Of a DNA stretch of 5,798 nucleotides, positions 1 through 5,321 are shown piece after piece. The stretch's first letter is position 1; the number at the start of each line of letters is the position of its first letter. This DNA is from an uncultured Verrucomicrobiales bacterium (GTDB lineage Bacteria > Verrucomicrobiota > Verrucomicrobiia > Verrucomicrobiales > Akkermansiaceae). The stretch is taken from contig CALFDI010000258.1 in NCBI GenBank assembly GCA_937952875.1, forward strand, positions 1 through 5,798, read 5' to 3'. The notes beneath the pieces are model-generated. The model searched no databases. It had not been told where the DNA came from and saw only the letters and a program-made list of their open reading frames with translations. Both the position numbers and the translations under genes were made by a program.

Positions 1-1670
1 TTAAGGGTGCCCGGATCATCAATGAAGGTAGAGGCATCAGTGAGAGTATAGTTCCCCTCACCGAAAAGGGCGTCGAAATTATCGCTCAGAGACACATTTT
101 CAACGACCTCGGATCCGAAGACCTCCAGATAATAGTCAATGGTGACTTCGGCCCCGTTCACAGAGACATCCTTGGCTAGACCAATGCGGGAGCCGATGGC
201 AAAACGAGTGGGGTCATTTTCTCCTGCTTCATTCGCATTCCCATTTCCGTTCTCATCAGTGATCTTGCCGAAGTCCGAAGTGTCAGTAGTTGTCGTCAGA
301 CCTGCATCAGGGTGCTCACCAGAAGCGGTGCCTGTATTCAGGTAAACACCAGTGCCATTTCCCTGATCGGTAACGTTGCTTACTAACGTTTCGAAACGAA
401 TGATGGCCTTTTCTCCAGGCATGAGCGTGCTGCCGGGTGCTAGAATGGCTGTGTTTGTGGAACCATTGAAGGCGTTATTGAGATTAAGATTGGCGCCATT
501 TTGCACAATCTCTGGGCGGAAACTGGCGTTGGTAAAGATGGTGTAATTCATTGCACCAAAGACGTCATCGAGATTGCTCTCGAGAGTCACATTGTTCAAA
601 GCTGCGTCACCTAGGTTTTCCAGATACCAGGTCAACCTGACCCGAGGGCTTAAATTATTTCCAAAAACCTGCACCGTTGACGCTAGGCCAATTGATGGAG
701 TGGTGCTGATTGAGAAGGTCGAGGCATCATCCTCACCCACTTCTCCAGCATTGCTATTACCAGTGGGGTCTGGGTCGGTGCCATTGCCGGAGAGATCCAG
801 CGTGAGCCCTGACTGACTGCGGGCTCGGCTTTCAGCTTGGCTGGAGTAATTTTCGAATCCAATGCCAACATCTGCAACATTGAGGACGTTGACGGTGAAG
901 CGGATCTGCGCCGTGTCTCCTGCAGCGAAAGCCGGCGGAGTGACCGAGCGACCGTTTGAAGATGCGCTCAGGATAAGTTCTTTGAAAGAGCTGCCATTGA
1001 AGGCAGGATTAAGTATAAAAGTTTCAGGGTCGTCGATGAAGGTGGGAGCCGAGATGAATTCATAATTTCCAATCCCGAAAACGCTATCGAGATCATGGAT
1101 GACGCTGAGTTCAGTCAGTGTAGCGGAGTCGAGGTTTTCCAGATAGATGTCGAAAGTGACCTCAGTGTCATTGACCGAAACATTCTGAGCAATACCGAAG
1201 AGAGAGTCGTCGGTCAGGACACTAAGAACAGTGGCGGCATCGCAGCCGATCCCCAGATCAGAAGCGAAGTCAGTGCCTGTGAGGGTGTAGTCTCCCGTCG
1301 CAGGAGCAGAGATGGAGAGAGTTGCCGATCTTGTTGCATTCGCCGGAATGGAGCCCCCAGAAAATGAGGCGGTGCTGTCGCCATCATTGGCCGTGATCGT
1401 TCCACTGATGAAATCGTGAGTTCCAGCCGGAGTGGCGAGAGCCGTGACTCCCGATGGCAAATTGATAGTGAACGCGATGTTATCTACCTGACTGGCGCTC
1501 CGATTCGTGATCTCGCACTCCAGAAGAATGACTGCTTGCCCAGAAGCCACGTCGGCAGGCTCCTTGAGAGTCAGAGTCAAAGATTCCTGAGCATGAAGAA
1601 CAGAACTCAGTAAAAGAAAGAGGGATGCGATGAACTTCAGCGCAGGGGAAGAAAGCGAACGGGAGTCCAT
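1..1670 (-). CDS. Secreted DUF11-like repeat protein, 3' end outside window
   Basis: The frame is open from an ATG at 1670 (minus strand) to the window edge: 556 codons with no stop, so the N-terminus is complete and the C-terminus is missing. Residues 1-27 form a signal peptide: a basic start, a hydrophobic core (FIASLFLLLSSV), and a likely cut after LHA (25-27). Residues 29-150 resemble DUF11/DUF7933-type beta domains (EITN at 53-56, INLPSGV at 69-75, SGGSIPAN at 104-111) and carry two cysteines, C52 and C143. From about 157, a unit of roughly 169 residues repeats twice and begins a third copy. Each unit has [IL]A..V.V near its start, a YLE segment, and FNGS where complete; the two complete units end in an acidic D/N/G-rich loop that could bind calcium. 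Such proteins are usually long, exported and structural or adhesive. Its anchor or sorting signal would lie off the window. No Shine-Dalgarno site precedes the ATG. The role is unknown; identification as an exported repeat protein is firm. Confidence 0.88.
   Translation of the reverse strand, partial: MDSRSLSSPALKFIASLFLLLSSVLHAQESLTLTLKEPADVASGQAVILLECEITNRSASQVDNIAFTINLPSGVTALATPAGTHDFISGTITANDGDSTASFSGGSIPANATRSATLSISAPATGDYTLTGTDFASDLGIGCDAATVLSVLTDDSLFGIAQNVSVNDTEVTFDIYLENLDSATLTELSVIHDLDSVFGIGNYEFISAPTFIDDPETFILNPAFNGSSFKELILSASSNGRSVTPPAFAAGDTAQIRFTVNVLNVADVGIGFENYSSQAESRARSQSGLTLDLSGNGTDPDPTGNSNAGEVGEDDASTFSISTTPSIGLASTVQVFGNNLSPRVRLTWYLENLGDAALNNVTLESNLDDVFGAMNYTIFTNASFRPEIVQNGANLNLNNAFNGSTNTAILAPGSTLMPGEKAIIRFETLVSNVTDQGNGTGVYLNTGTASGEHPDAGLTTTTDTSDFGKITDENGNGNANEAGENDPTRFAIGSRIGLAKDVSVNGAEVTIDYYLEVFGSEVVENVSLSDNFDALFGEGNYTLTDASTFIDDPGTL
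3..1202 (-). repeat. Tandem ~169-residue protein repeats within the secreted protein
   Basis: Two complete copies and the start of a third lie at about residues 157-325, 326-494 and 495-556. The valines in QNVSV (164), STVQV (333) and KDVSV (502) are exactly 169 residues apart. Shared landmarks are YLEN (176, 349; YLEV at 514), D.VFG or D.LFG before a ..NY.. strand, FNGS (224, 401), a P.E/GD-type turn before IRF (256-258, 424-426), and an acidic tail (292-315 and 472-488). Copy two has a local insertion of a few residues before FNGS. The copies are clearly related in protein but diverged in DNA, so the duplication is old and not a recent slippage product. Confidence 0.8.
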
Positions 1671-1696
1671 AGGGAATTAATCGATTTTTAAAGGAT

Positions 1697-1747
1697 ACAA
1701 AAGAAAGGATGATTGCATGGTGGGAGACGTCCCCCAAGAACCCTGCA
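1697..1747 (-). terminator. Probable rho-independent terminator after the S74-domain gene
   Basis: On the minus strand, 13 nt past the TAG stop, TGCAGGGT (1747-1740) pairs with ACCATGCA (1721-1714) with one mismatch. After a 4-nt bulge, GGGGG pairs with CTCCC (one G-U) around an ACGT loop. A T-rich run (CCTTTCTTTT, about 1709-1700) follows a few bases after the stem. This fits a terminator for the gene ending at 1760, although the bulge and the gap before the T run make it imperfect. It could also act as an attenuator, because the next gene starts only 30 nt after the T run. Confidence 0.5.
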
Positions 1748-1759
1748 ACCGTAAAAGAG

Positions 1760-2986
1760 CTACTCTGCGGCGCCCTTCAGGAGACCTTCCAGCTTCTGAA
1801 GACGAATTTCCAAATCCGCTATCTTCCTGTCCTTCGCCTTGGATTCGGCATGGAGAGCCTGGATAGAGGCAAGAGCGACGCCATCAGCATCCGCCATACT
1901 AATCTGGCGATCACTGACACCGAGGGCAAAAGCCTGATAGAAATCCTGAGCCATCGGGCCGATGTGCGTCACATTTTCTCCTTTGTAGCTCCAAGAACGC
2001 ACCGGAATAGAAGAGACTTTCTCCAGCAGGGCGCCGTTATCGACCTCGCCGAAGTTCTCTTTACGATTGAGATCGGAAGAGCCATTCACCGTGCCACTAG
2101 CAGTGAGATTCCCAGTCGCATCAATCGTCACGAGGGTCGCGCCACCACGTTGAATCAGGAGAGAGCCTGCATCATCAACGGTCAGATCCCAATCGGAAGC
2201 GGTGCCGCTAGTAGTGGCATTGCTGATCTGTAAGCTGGTAGGACCAGCATTGCGCAGCTGCAGCATGGTGCGTGCGCCATTAGTAGTATTGGTGTTCTCA
2301 ATGAGAGCTGCCTGAACATCATCGGCCTCGCTCACGTGGAGGAGGTGGCTGGCATTGTTGATTCCCATGCCCACACCCTTGAGCCCGAGAGACAGGGTGT
2401 CATTGGGCGTGGAGGGTTTCACCCGAAAAGGAATGAGAGACGCATTGCTAAAGTCTCTGATGAAGAAGTTAGCTTCATTCCCTCCAAGATCCCATGTTTG
2501 AGCAGCCGGACCACCGCTGCCATCCTGTTCTAAACGTATGGTCGGGCTGTCACCTCCGGTCAAATGAAGTCCTTGAGCTGGGGCCGATGTGCCAAAGCCG
2601 ATATCTCCATTGCCGCTGATGAAAAGAGCATCATTACGAGCACCCGCAAAAACGGTAAAAGGGACGCGTCCTCCGGTGATGTCGGAGATAGAGAATCGAT
2701 TGGCCCCACCATTAGATGTGTCATTAGCTGTCAGCTCCCAGTCGTTGCTGGGAAAGCTGGCAGACGCGCTCGTATCATTGAAACGAATACGCAAGTTGTT
2801 CTCCTTCAGAAGAAGAGTGGTGAAGCCAAAGTCCTCTCCATTGAAGACATCCATCCCGATGCCTAGACTATTTTGAATAATCAGATCATCCGAGATAATC
2901 TGGTCAGCATAAAGGCTAGAAAAAGAACAACAAAAGGCGAGGCTGAAGGCTTGATTCTTAAAAGACTTCAATGAGGAGGTGATCAT
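1760..2986 (-). CDS. Secreted protein with C-terminal S74-type intramolecular chaperone domain
   Basis: This is a complete 408-residue protein. Residues 1-27 look like a signal peptide (hydrophobic AFSLAFCCSFSSL, cut after LYA), so it is exported. Residues 63-300 hold three degenerate beta repeats of about 60-80 residues. Copies at 63-142 and 148-218 share W[ED]L, F.I.D, PF.V, ND.L, a glycine run and LH; the third (242-300) is looser with WDL at 266-268. Residues 303-380 match the Peptidase_S74/endosialidase chaperone family: SDLNRKENF at 304-312, IPVRSWSYKG at 327-336, HIGPMAQDFYQAF at 341-353, and a GVALASIQAL helix at 369-378. A heptad-like coiled coil closes the protein (383-403). In studied members this domain trimerises, helps fold the upstream beta structure, and often cleaves itself at the SD serine (S304 here, by analogy). 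Many bacterial homologues are surface proteins with no phage link. No Shine-Dalgarno site precedes the ATG; the signal peptide supports this start. Confidence 0.88.
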   Translation of the reverse strand: MITSSLKSFKNQAFSLAFCCSFSSLYADQIISDDLIIQNSLGIGMDVFNGEDFGFTTLLLKENNLRIRFNDTSASASFPSNDWELTANDTSNGGANRFSISDITGGRVPFTVFAGARNDALFISGNGDIGFGTSAPAQGLHLTGGDSPTIRLEQDGSGGPAAQTWDLGGNEANFFIRDFSNASLIPFRVKPSTPNDTLSLGLKGVGMGINNASHLLHVSEADDVQAALIENTNTTNGARTMLQLRNAGPTSLQISNATTSGTASDWDLTVDDAGSLLIQRGGATLVTIDATGNLTASGTVNGSSDLNRKENFGEVDNGALLEKVSSIPVRSWSYKGENVTHIGPMAQDFYQAFALGVSDRQISMADADGVALASIQALHAESKAKDRKIADLEIRLQKLEGLLKGAAE

Positions 2987-3186
2987 AGGGAAATGGCGTT
3001 AAAATCTAAAAACCGCATGCCCGGCCCAATGCCCAATCACGCGTCTTTATTCCCTAATAACCTGAAGTCTCTTCACTCTTCTAACGACTCTATTTCGATG
3101 AAGCAGGCCATCTAACCGATGAAACGACCACACACAGATATCCATCCCATATCACCCGTGACCAATTCCACCGCCATCACTCGCAA
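2987..3186. other. Intergenic region between LytTR regulator and S74-domain gene
   Basis: This 200-nt gap separates two genes on the minus strand. I see no ORF, no RNA gene and no convincing terminator for the regulator gene, so read-through is possible. It contains two 7-bp tandem repeats: GCCCAAT twice at 3024-3037, and CTCTTCA/CTCTTCT at 3069-3082. Any promoter for the S74 gene must be here; the best match I find on the minus strand (TTGGGC and TAGATT, 15-nt spacing) is poor, so I do not call it. LytTR regulators usually bind paired direct repeats of about 9 bp, and neither repeat pair matches that layout clearly. Confidence 0.5.
3024..3037. repeat. 7-bp tandem repeat (GCCCAAT x2)
   Basis: GCCCAAT at 3024-3030 is repeated exactly at 3031-3037, 38 nt upstream of the S74-domain gene start (ATTGGGC twice on the coding strand). 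It lies where a promoter or operator would be expected. Its function is unknown and it may be a chance slippage product. Confidence 0.4.
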
Positions 3187-3891
3187 CTACGAGAGTTCCT
3201 TGAGAAGAGCACGCAGGACCTGCGTGCCAGCACGTTTCAGAAGAATCACCTGATCCAGACCTTTAAGATGGAGCTCAGAGGAATCTCTGCTCAGCACATC
3301 CAGCGAATCGATCCGCTCCACATTCACAATGAGCGAGCGACTCACCCGCACGAACTGAGCCTCAGGCAACTCTTGCTGATAGGCCCCGAGGTTCTGAGTG
3401 CCCAAAAGCGGCGCCCGCCCTTGAAGCAAAAAACGCGTGTAGTCACCCTCAGCCTCAAGAGCCAGAATATTCTCCAAAGCCACCACAATGTCTTTCTTCT
3501 GATCTCGTAAAATAATGGAGGTTTGAAGCGGCGCTTTTGACTGACAGGCAGTTCGCGCCCGATCCAAAGCCTCGGCTAGACGAGCCGGGCGCACTGGCTT
3601 TAGGAGATAGTCCAGCGCCTGCACGTCGAAGGCCTGAGCTGCATACTCGGCATAGGCCGTCACAAAGATGGTCCTTGTCTCATCGGCGATCGAATCCTTG
3701 AGCGCGAAACCATCCGCCTTAGGCATCTCCACATCGAGAAAAATCAAATCTGGTTGCTCCTCCGCGAGACTAACTCTGGCCTCCGCTACACTCCCGACTT
3801 CTCCTATAATTTCAATATCCGCGTGTGCACGCAGTAGGATCGCCATCCCTCGGCGGGCGGCAGGCTCATCATCAACTAACAGAACCTTCAA
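3187..3891 (-). CDS. LytTR-family response regulator
   Basis: This 234-residue protein has the usual length of the family. Residues 1-118 form a receiver domain with the acidic pocket D7/D8, phospho-acceptor D53 in FLDVEMP, T78 in FVTAY, and K98 in LLKP. Residues 124-232 form a LytTR DNA-binding domain, with LEAEGDYTRFLL at 145-156 and FVRVSRSLIVNVERI at 180-194. Family knowledge says phosphorylation at the aspartate promotes dimer binding to paired direct repeats in promoters. The start is TTG at 3891: an AGGGAGGG Shine-Dalgarno sequence sits 4 nt upstream, MKVLLVDDE is the expected receiver start, and the frame overlaps the kinase stop by 4 nt (TTGA). It is therefore translated with the kinase and almost certainly receives phosphate from it. 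The target genes are not known; the downstream exported-protein genes are candidates by position only. Confidence 0.95.
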   Translation of the reverse strand: MKVLLVDDEPAARRGMAILLRAHADIEIIGEVGSVAEARVSLAEEQPDLIFLDVEMPKADGFALKDSIADETRTIFVTAYAEYAAQAFDVQALDYLLKPVRPARLAEALDRARTACQSKAPLQTSIILRDQKKDIVVALENILALEAEGDYTRFLLQGRAPLLGTQNLGAYQQELPEAQFVRVSRSLIVNVERIDSLDVLSRDSSELHLKGLDQVILLKRAGTQVLRALLKELS

Positions 3892-5021
3892 CGCGCCCTC
3901 CCTGTTAGAACGATACGAGCACAGACGTATTTCCCCTCTTGTTTCAGAGAAAAGTCATGACGCCCTGGATAGTGCAGAGCCAACCTTCGGAGTAAGACAT
4001 CCAGCCCCACCCCACCGGAAAAGGCTTTACCCCGCTCATTGAAAAGATCGCTCTTTTGATCACTTAGCGATCCATGGTTTCGCACCTGAATGTTTAACGT
4101 TTCCCCTTCAGCCTTCAGCTCTACACTCACTTGCCACTGCTGCGCCTCTGTCTTGCGCCCATACTTCACCGCATTCTCCACTAGCGGCTGCAGCAGAAAT
4201 GATGGCACCAGCACATCTCCCAACTCCTCCGGCACATCAAACGACACTTCTAGTAGCTCACCAAAACGATCTCGTTCAATCTCTAAATACTCACGCGCCC
4301 CGCTCACCTCATGCCGAAGAGGCACCAGCAGCTCACCTCTGAACTCTAAGGTATGGCGCAAGTATTCCGCCAAGCGATGCGTCATTTCTAGAGCCACCGG
4401 TGGCCGATCTTGAATCTCAGTGATAATCCCATTAAGCGAATTGAAAAGAAAGTGAGGATTCAGCTGAAAGCGCAGCATCTGCAGCTCCGCACGCTCTGCA
4501 GCCGCAGAGGCTTCGCCCCGCCTCTCAGTCTCCAGATTCACCTCGCGTTCTGATTTCAGCCAGAGATGAGCTAAGCTCCACCCGAAGAAAACCATACTAT
4601 GGAAAACCAGCCGAGCCACAGATCGATTTTGCTTCAGCGTTTTTTCCGAGATGGTCGCCACGATTTCCAAAGCGGGGATAGCGAGGATTATCTGACAAAA
4701 CGCCGCTCCCACGCATGAGACTAAAATGATCGGGAAAATTTGCGGCTTTAACCTTTCGACCTTAATCTTCCCATAAATCACGCGCAGAGCCGCCGTAAGC
4801 ACCAGATAGCCCGGCATCATCAACAGCCCCATTACTAAAGCCACATCAACGTCCTTCCAAAAGGCGTGAAGCACAATGACGTAGCTGACAAAAAAAAGCG
4901 CCCAGCTTATCATGTGAATTCCACTGATCTTCCACTCTCTGAAGCGTAAAAAACCTCGAACCGGAGAACTCCCTCGATCATGATCTGGTAAAGAGGCAGG
5001 CTCTTTTAAACTGTTATGCAC
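3888..5021 (-). CDS. LytS/YehU-type membrane sensor histidine kinase
   Basis: This is a 377-residue sensor kinase. Four hydrophobic helices at about 36-53, 61-80, 95-120 and 136-155 form the membrane part with no large outside domain, so the signal is probably sensed in or near the membrane. A charged alanine-rich helix (156-182) leads to the His_kinase domain (PF06580): RFQLNPHFLFNSLNGI at 184-199 with phospho-acceptor H190. The HATPase region follows, with N283 in LVENAVKYG (280-288) and the glycine-rich GGVGLDVLLRRL at 336-347. The family reads a membrane or envelope signal and phosphorylates a LytTR regulator, here encoded directly downstream with a 4-nt overlap. The only start giving the full frame is GTG at 5021, since an in-frame stop lies at 5040-5042. 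It lacks a clear Shine-Dalgarno site. ATG at 4913 (residue 37), just before the first membrane helix and preceded by GGAA, is a possible alternative. Confidence 0.94.
   Translation of the reverse strand: MHNSLKEPASLPDHDRGSSPVRGFLRFREWKISGIHMISWALFFVSYVIVLHAFWKDVDVALVMGLLMMPGYLVLTAALRVIYGKIKVERLKPQIFPIILVSCVGAAFCQIILAIPALEIVATISEKTLKQNRSVARLVFHSMVFFGWSLAHLWLKSEREVNLETERRGEASAAAERAELQMLRFQLNPHFLFNSLNGIITEIQDRPPVALEMTHRLAEYLRHTLEFRGELLVPLRHEVSGAREYLEIERDRFGELLEVSFDVPEELGDVLVPSFLLQPLVENAVKYGRKTEAQQWQVSVELKAEGETLNIQVRNHGSLSDQKSDLFNERGKAFSGGVGLDVLLRRLALHYPGRHDFSLKQEGKYVCARIVLTGRAR
3896..3903 (-). promoter_or_regulatory. Ribosome binding site for the LytTR regulator (TTG start)
   Basis: AGGGAGGG on the minus strand lies inside the last codons of the kinase gene, 4 nt before the TTG at 3891. 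It is the strongest Shine-Dalgarno site seen in the window and decides the unusual start codon. Together with the TTGA stop/start overlap it indicates translational coupling of kinase and regulator. Confidence 0.8.
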
Positions 5022-5116
5022 AAAAGAGACATAATCATTTCAACAGATCTCTACCACAGAGAAAAAAGACTAACTGCACAAAGACGATCAGTTCATGAGG
5101 GTTAATATTACGCCTC

Positions 5117-5120
5117 TTTA
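5117..5120. repeat. Left copy of TTTA direct repeat (putative target-site duplication)
   Basis: TTTA directly precedes the GGGCACC end of the element and recurs directly after its other end at 5280-5283. A 4-bp direct repeat abutting both ends is what transposition of some DDE elements leaves. Four matching bases can also occur by chance (about 1 in 256). Confidence 0.55.
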
Positions 5121-5164
5121 GGGCACCTCCGGTAGCTTGCTTTCGACCCAAAAACAGACTCAGA
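5121..5164 (+). repeat. Left arm of the element's inverted repeat
   Basis: This arm comprises the 12-bp terminal match, a 17-nt diverged spacer (5133-5149) and the 15-bp inner match. It pairs with 5240-5279. If transcribed in either direction, the arms would fold into a long stem with an internal loop. Confidence 0.75.
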
Positions 5165-5239
5165 CTTTCTCAGATCAAGGCGATTTTGGATTTTTTGAAT
5201 GAATTCATAAGGTCTAAAACCAACGCTGAGATGGGAAAA

Positions 5240-5279
5240 TCTGAGTCTGTTTTTAGAAATGAAGTTGCCGGAGGTGCCC
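5240..5279 (-). repeat. Right arm of the element's inverted repeat
   Basis: This is the reverse complement partner of 5121-5164, with a shorter spacer of 13 nt (5255-5267) between the inner and terminal matches. The 4-nt length difference and the spacer substitutions show the two arms have drifted while the 12-bp and 15-bp blocks stayed identical. Confidence 0.75.
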
Positions 5280-5292
5280 TTTACTCTATTAG
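5265..5292 (+). promoter_or_regulatory. Weak candidate promoter for the sigma factor gene
   Basis: TTGCCG (5265-5270, 4 of 6 matches to TTGACA) and TATTAG (5287-5292, 4 of 6 to TATAAT) are 16 nt apart and would start transcription about 23 nt before the ATG at 5322. The -35 box overlaps the end of the MITE-like element while the -10 lies outside. Matches of this quality are common by chance. Confidence 0.2.
5280..5283. repeat. Right copy of TTTA direct repeat (putative target-site duplication)
   Basis: This TTTA directly follows the CCGGAGGTGCCC end of the element and matches 5117-5120. Removing the element plus one copy would join CGCCTCTTTA to CTCTATTAG, the predicted empty site. Confidence 0.55.
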
Positions 5293-5321
5293 TAGAAGAC
5301 GATAGTATCTTTCGCTCATCT

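Larger units (their letters stand above)
5121..5279. mobile_element. 159-bp MITE-like non-coding inverted-repeat element
   Basis: The ends are perfect 12-bp inverted repeats (GGGCACCTCCGG at 5121-5132, CCGGAGGTGCCC at 5268-5279). Further in, a second perfect 15-bp inverted pair lies at 5150-5164 (AAAAACAGACTCAGA) and 5240-5254. The sequence between the two pairs is partly matching, with 17 nt on one side and 13 on the other, so the arms extend to about 44 and 40 bp. Near the centre is the palindrome ATGAATTCAT (5199-5208). TTTA flanks both ends. No transposase or remnant is encoded, so it would need an enzyme supplied elsewhere. Size, ends, flanking repeat and position between genes fit a MITE. 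A long bidirectional hairpin or a processed small RNA is an alternative. Parent family not identified from sequence alone. Confidence 0.7.
5022..5321. other. Divergent intergenic region between kinase and sigma factor genes
   Basis: This 300-bp region must hold promoters for both the kinase pair (minus) and the sigma gene (plus). The MITE-like element fills 5121-5279. The remaining left part (5022-5116) is AT-rich, with a TAATATTA palindrome at 5103-5110 that could serve as a -10 box, but I find no good -35 partner for it. The right part (5284-5321) is only 38 bp. No RNA gene or short ORF with coding character is visible. Confidence 0.6.

Noticed and set aside
1..1670. Non-coding or degenerate left third, since only short frames appear on the plus strand
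   Set aside because: Translating the minus strand from 1670 gives one uninterrupted 556-codon frame with a signal peptide and regular repeats, so the region is fully coding.
1480..1737. An 85-codon minus-strand open frame starting upstream of the repeat protein
   Set aside because: It overlaps the signal peptide and first domain of the repeat protein in another frame, crosses the terminator hairpin, and has no domain; the frame from 1670 is far better supported.
1709..2233. A 174-codon plus-strand open frame
   Set aside because: It lies wholly antisense to the S74-domain gene (and its terminator), has no recognisable domain, and the minus frame shows clear family motifs.
1760..2986. Prophage tail fibre
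   Set aside because: The S74 domain is shared with phage tail proteins, but here it follows a signal peptide, and no other phage gene is present in the window.
3668..4042. A 124-codon plus-strand open frame over the kinase/regulator junction
   Set aside because: It is antisense to two well-supported genes, is serine/arginine-rich in the way typical of shadow frames, and matches no family.
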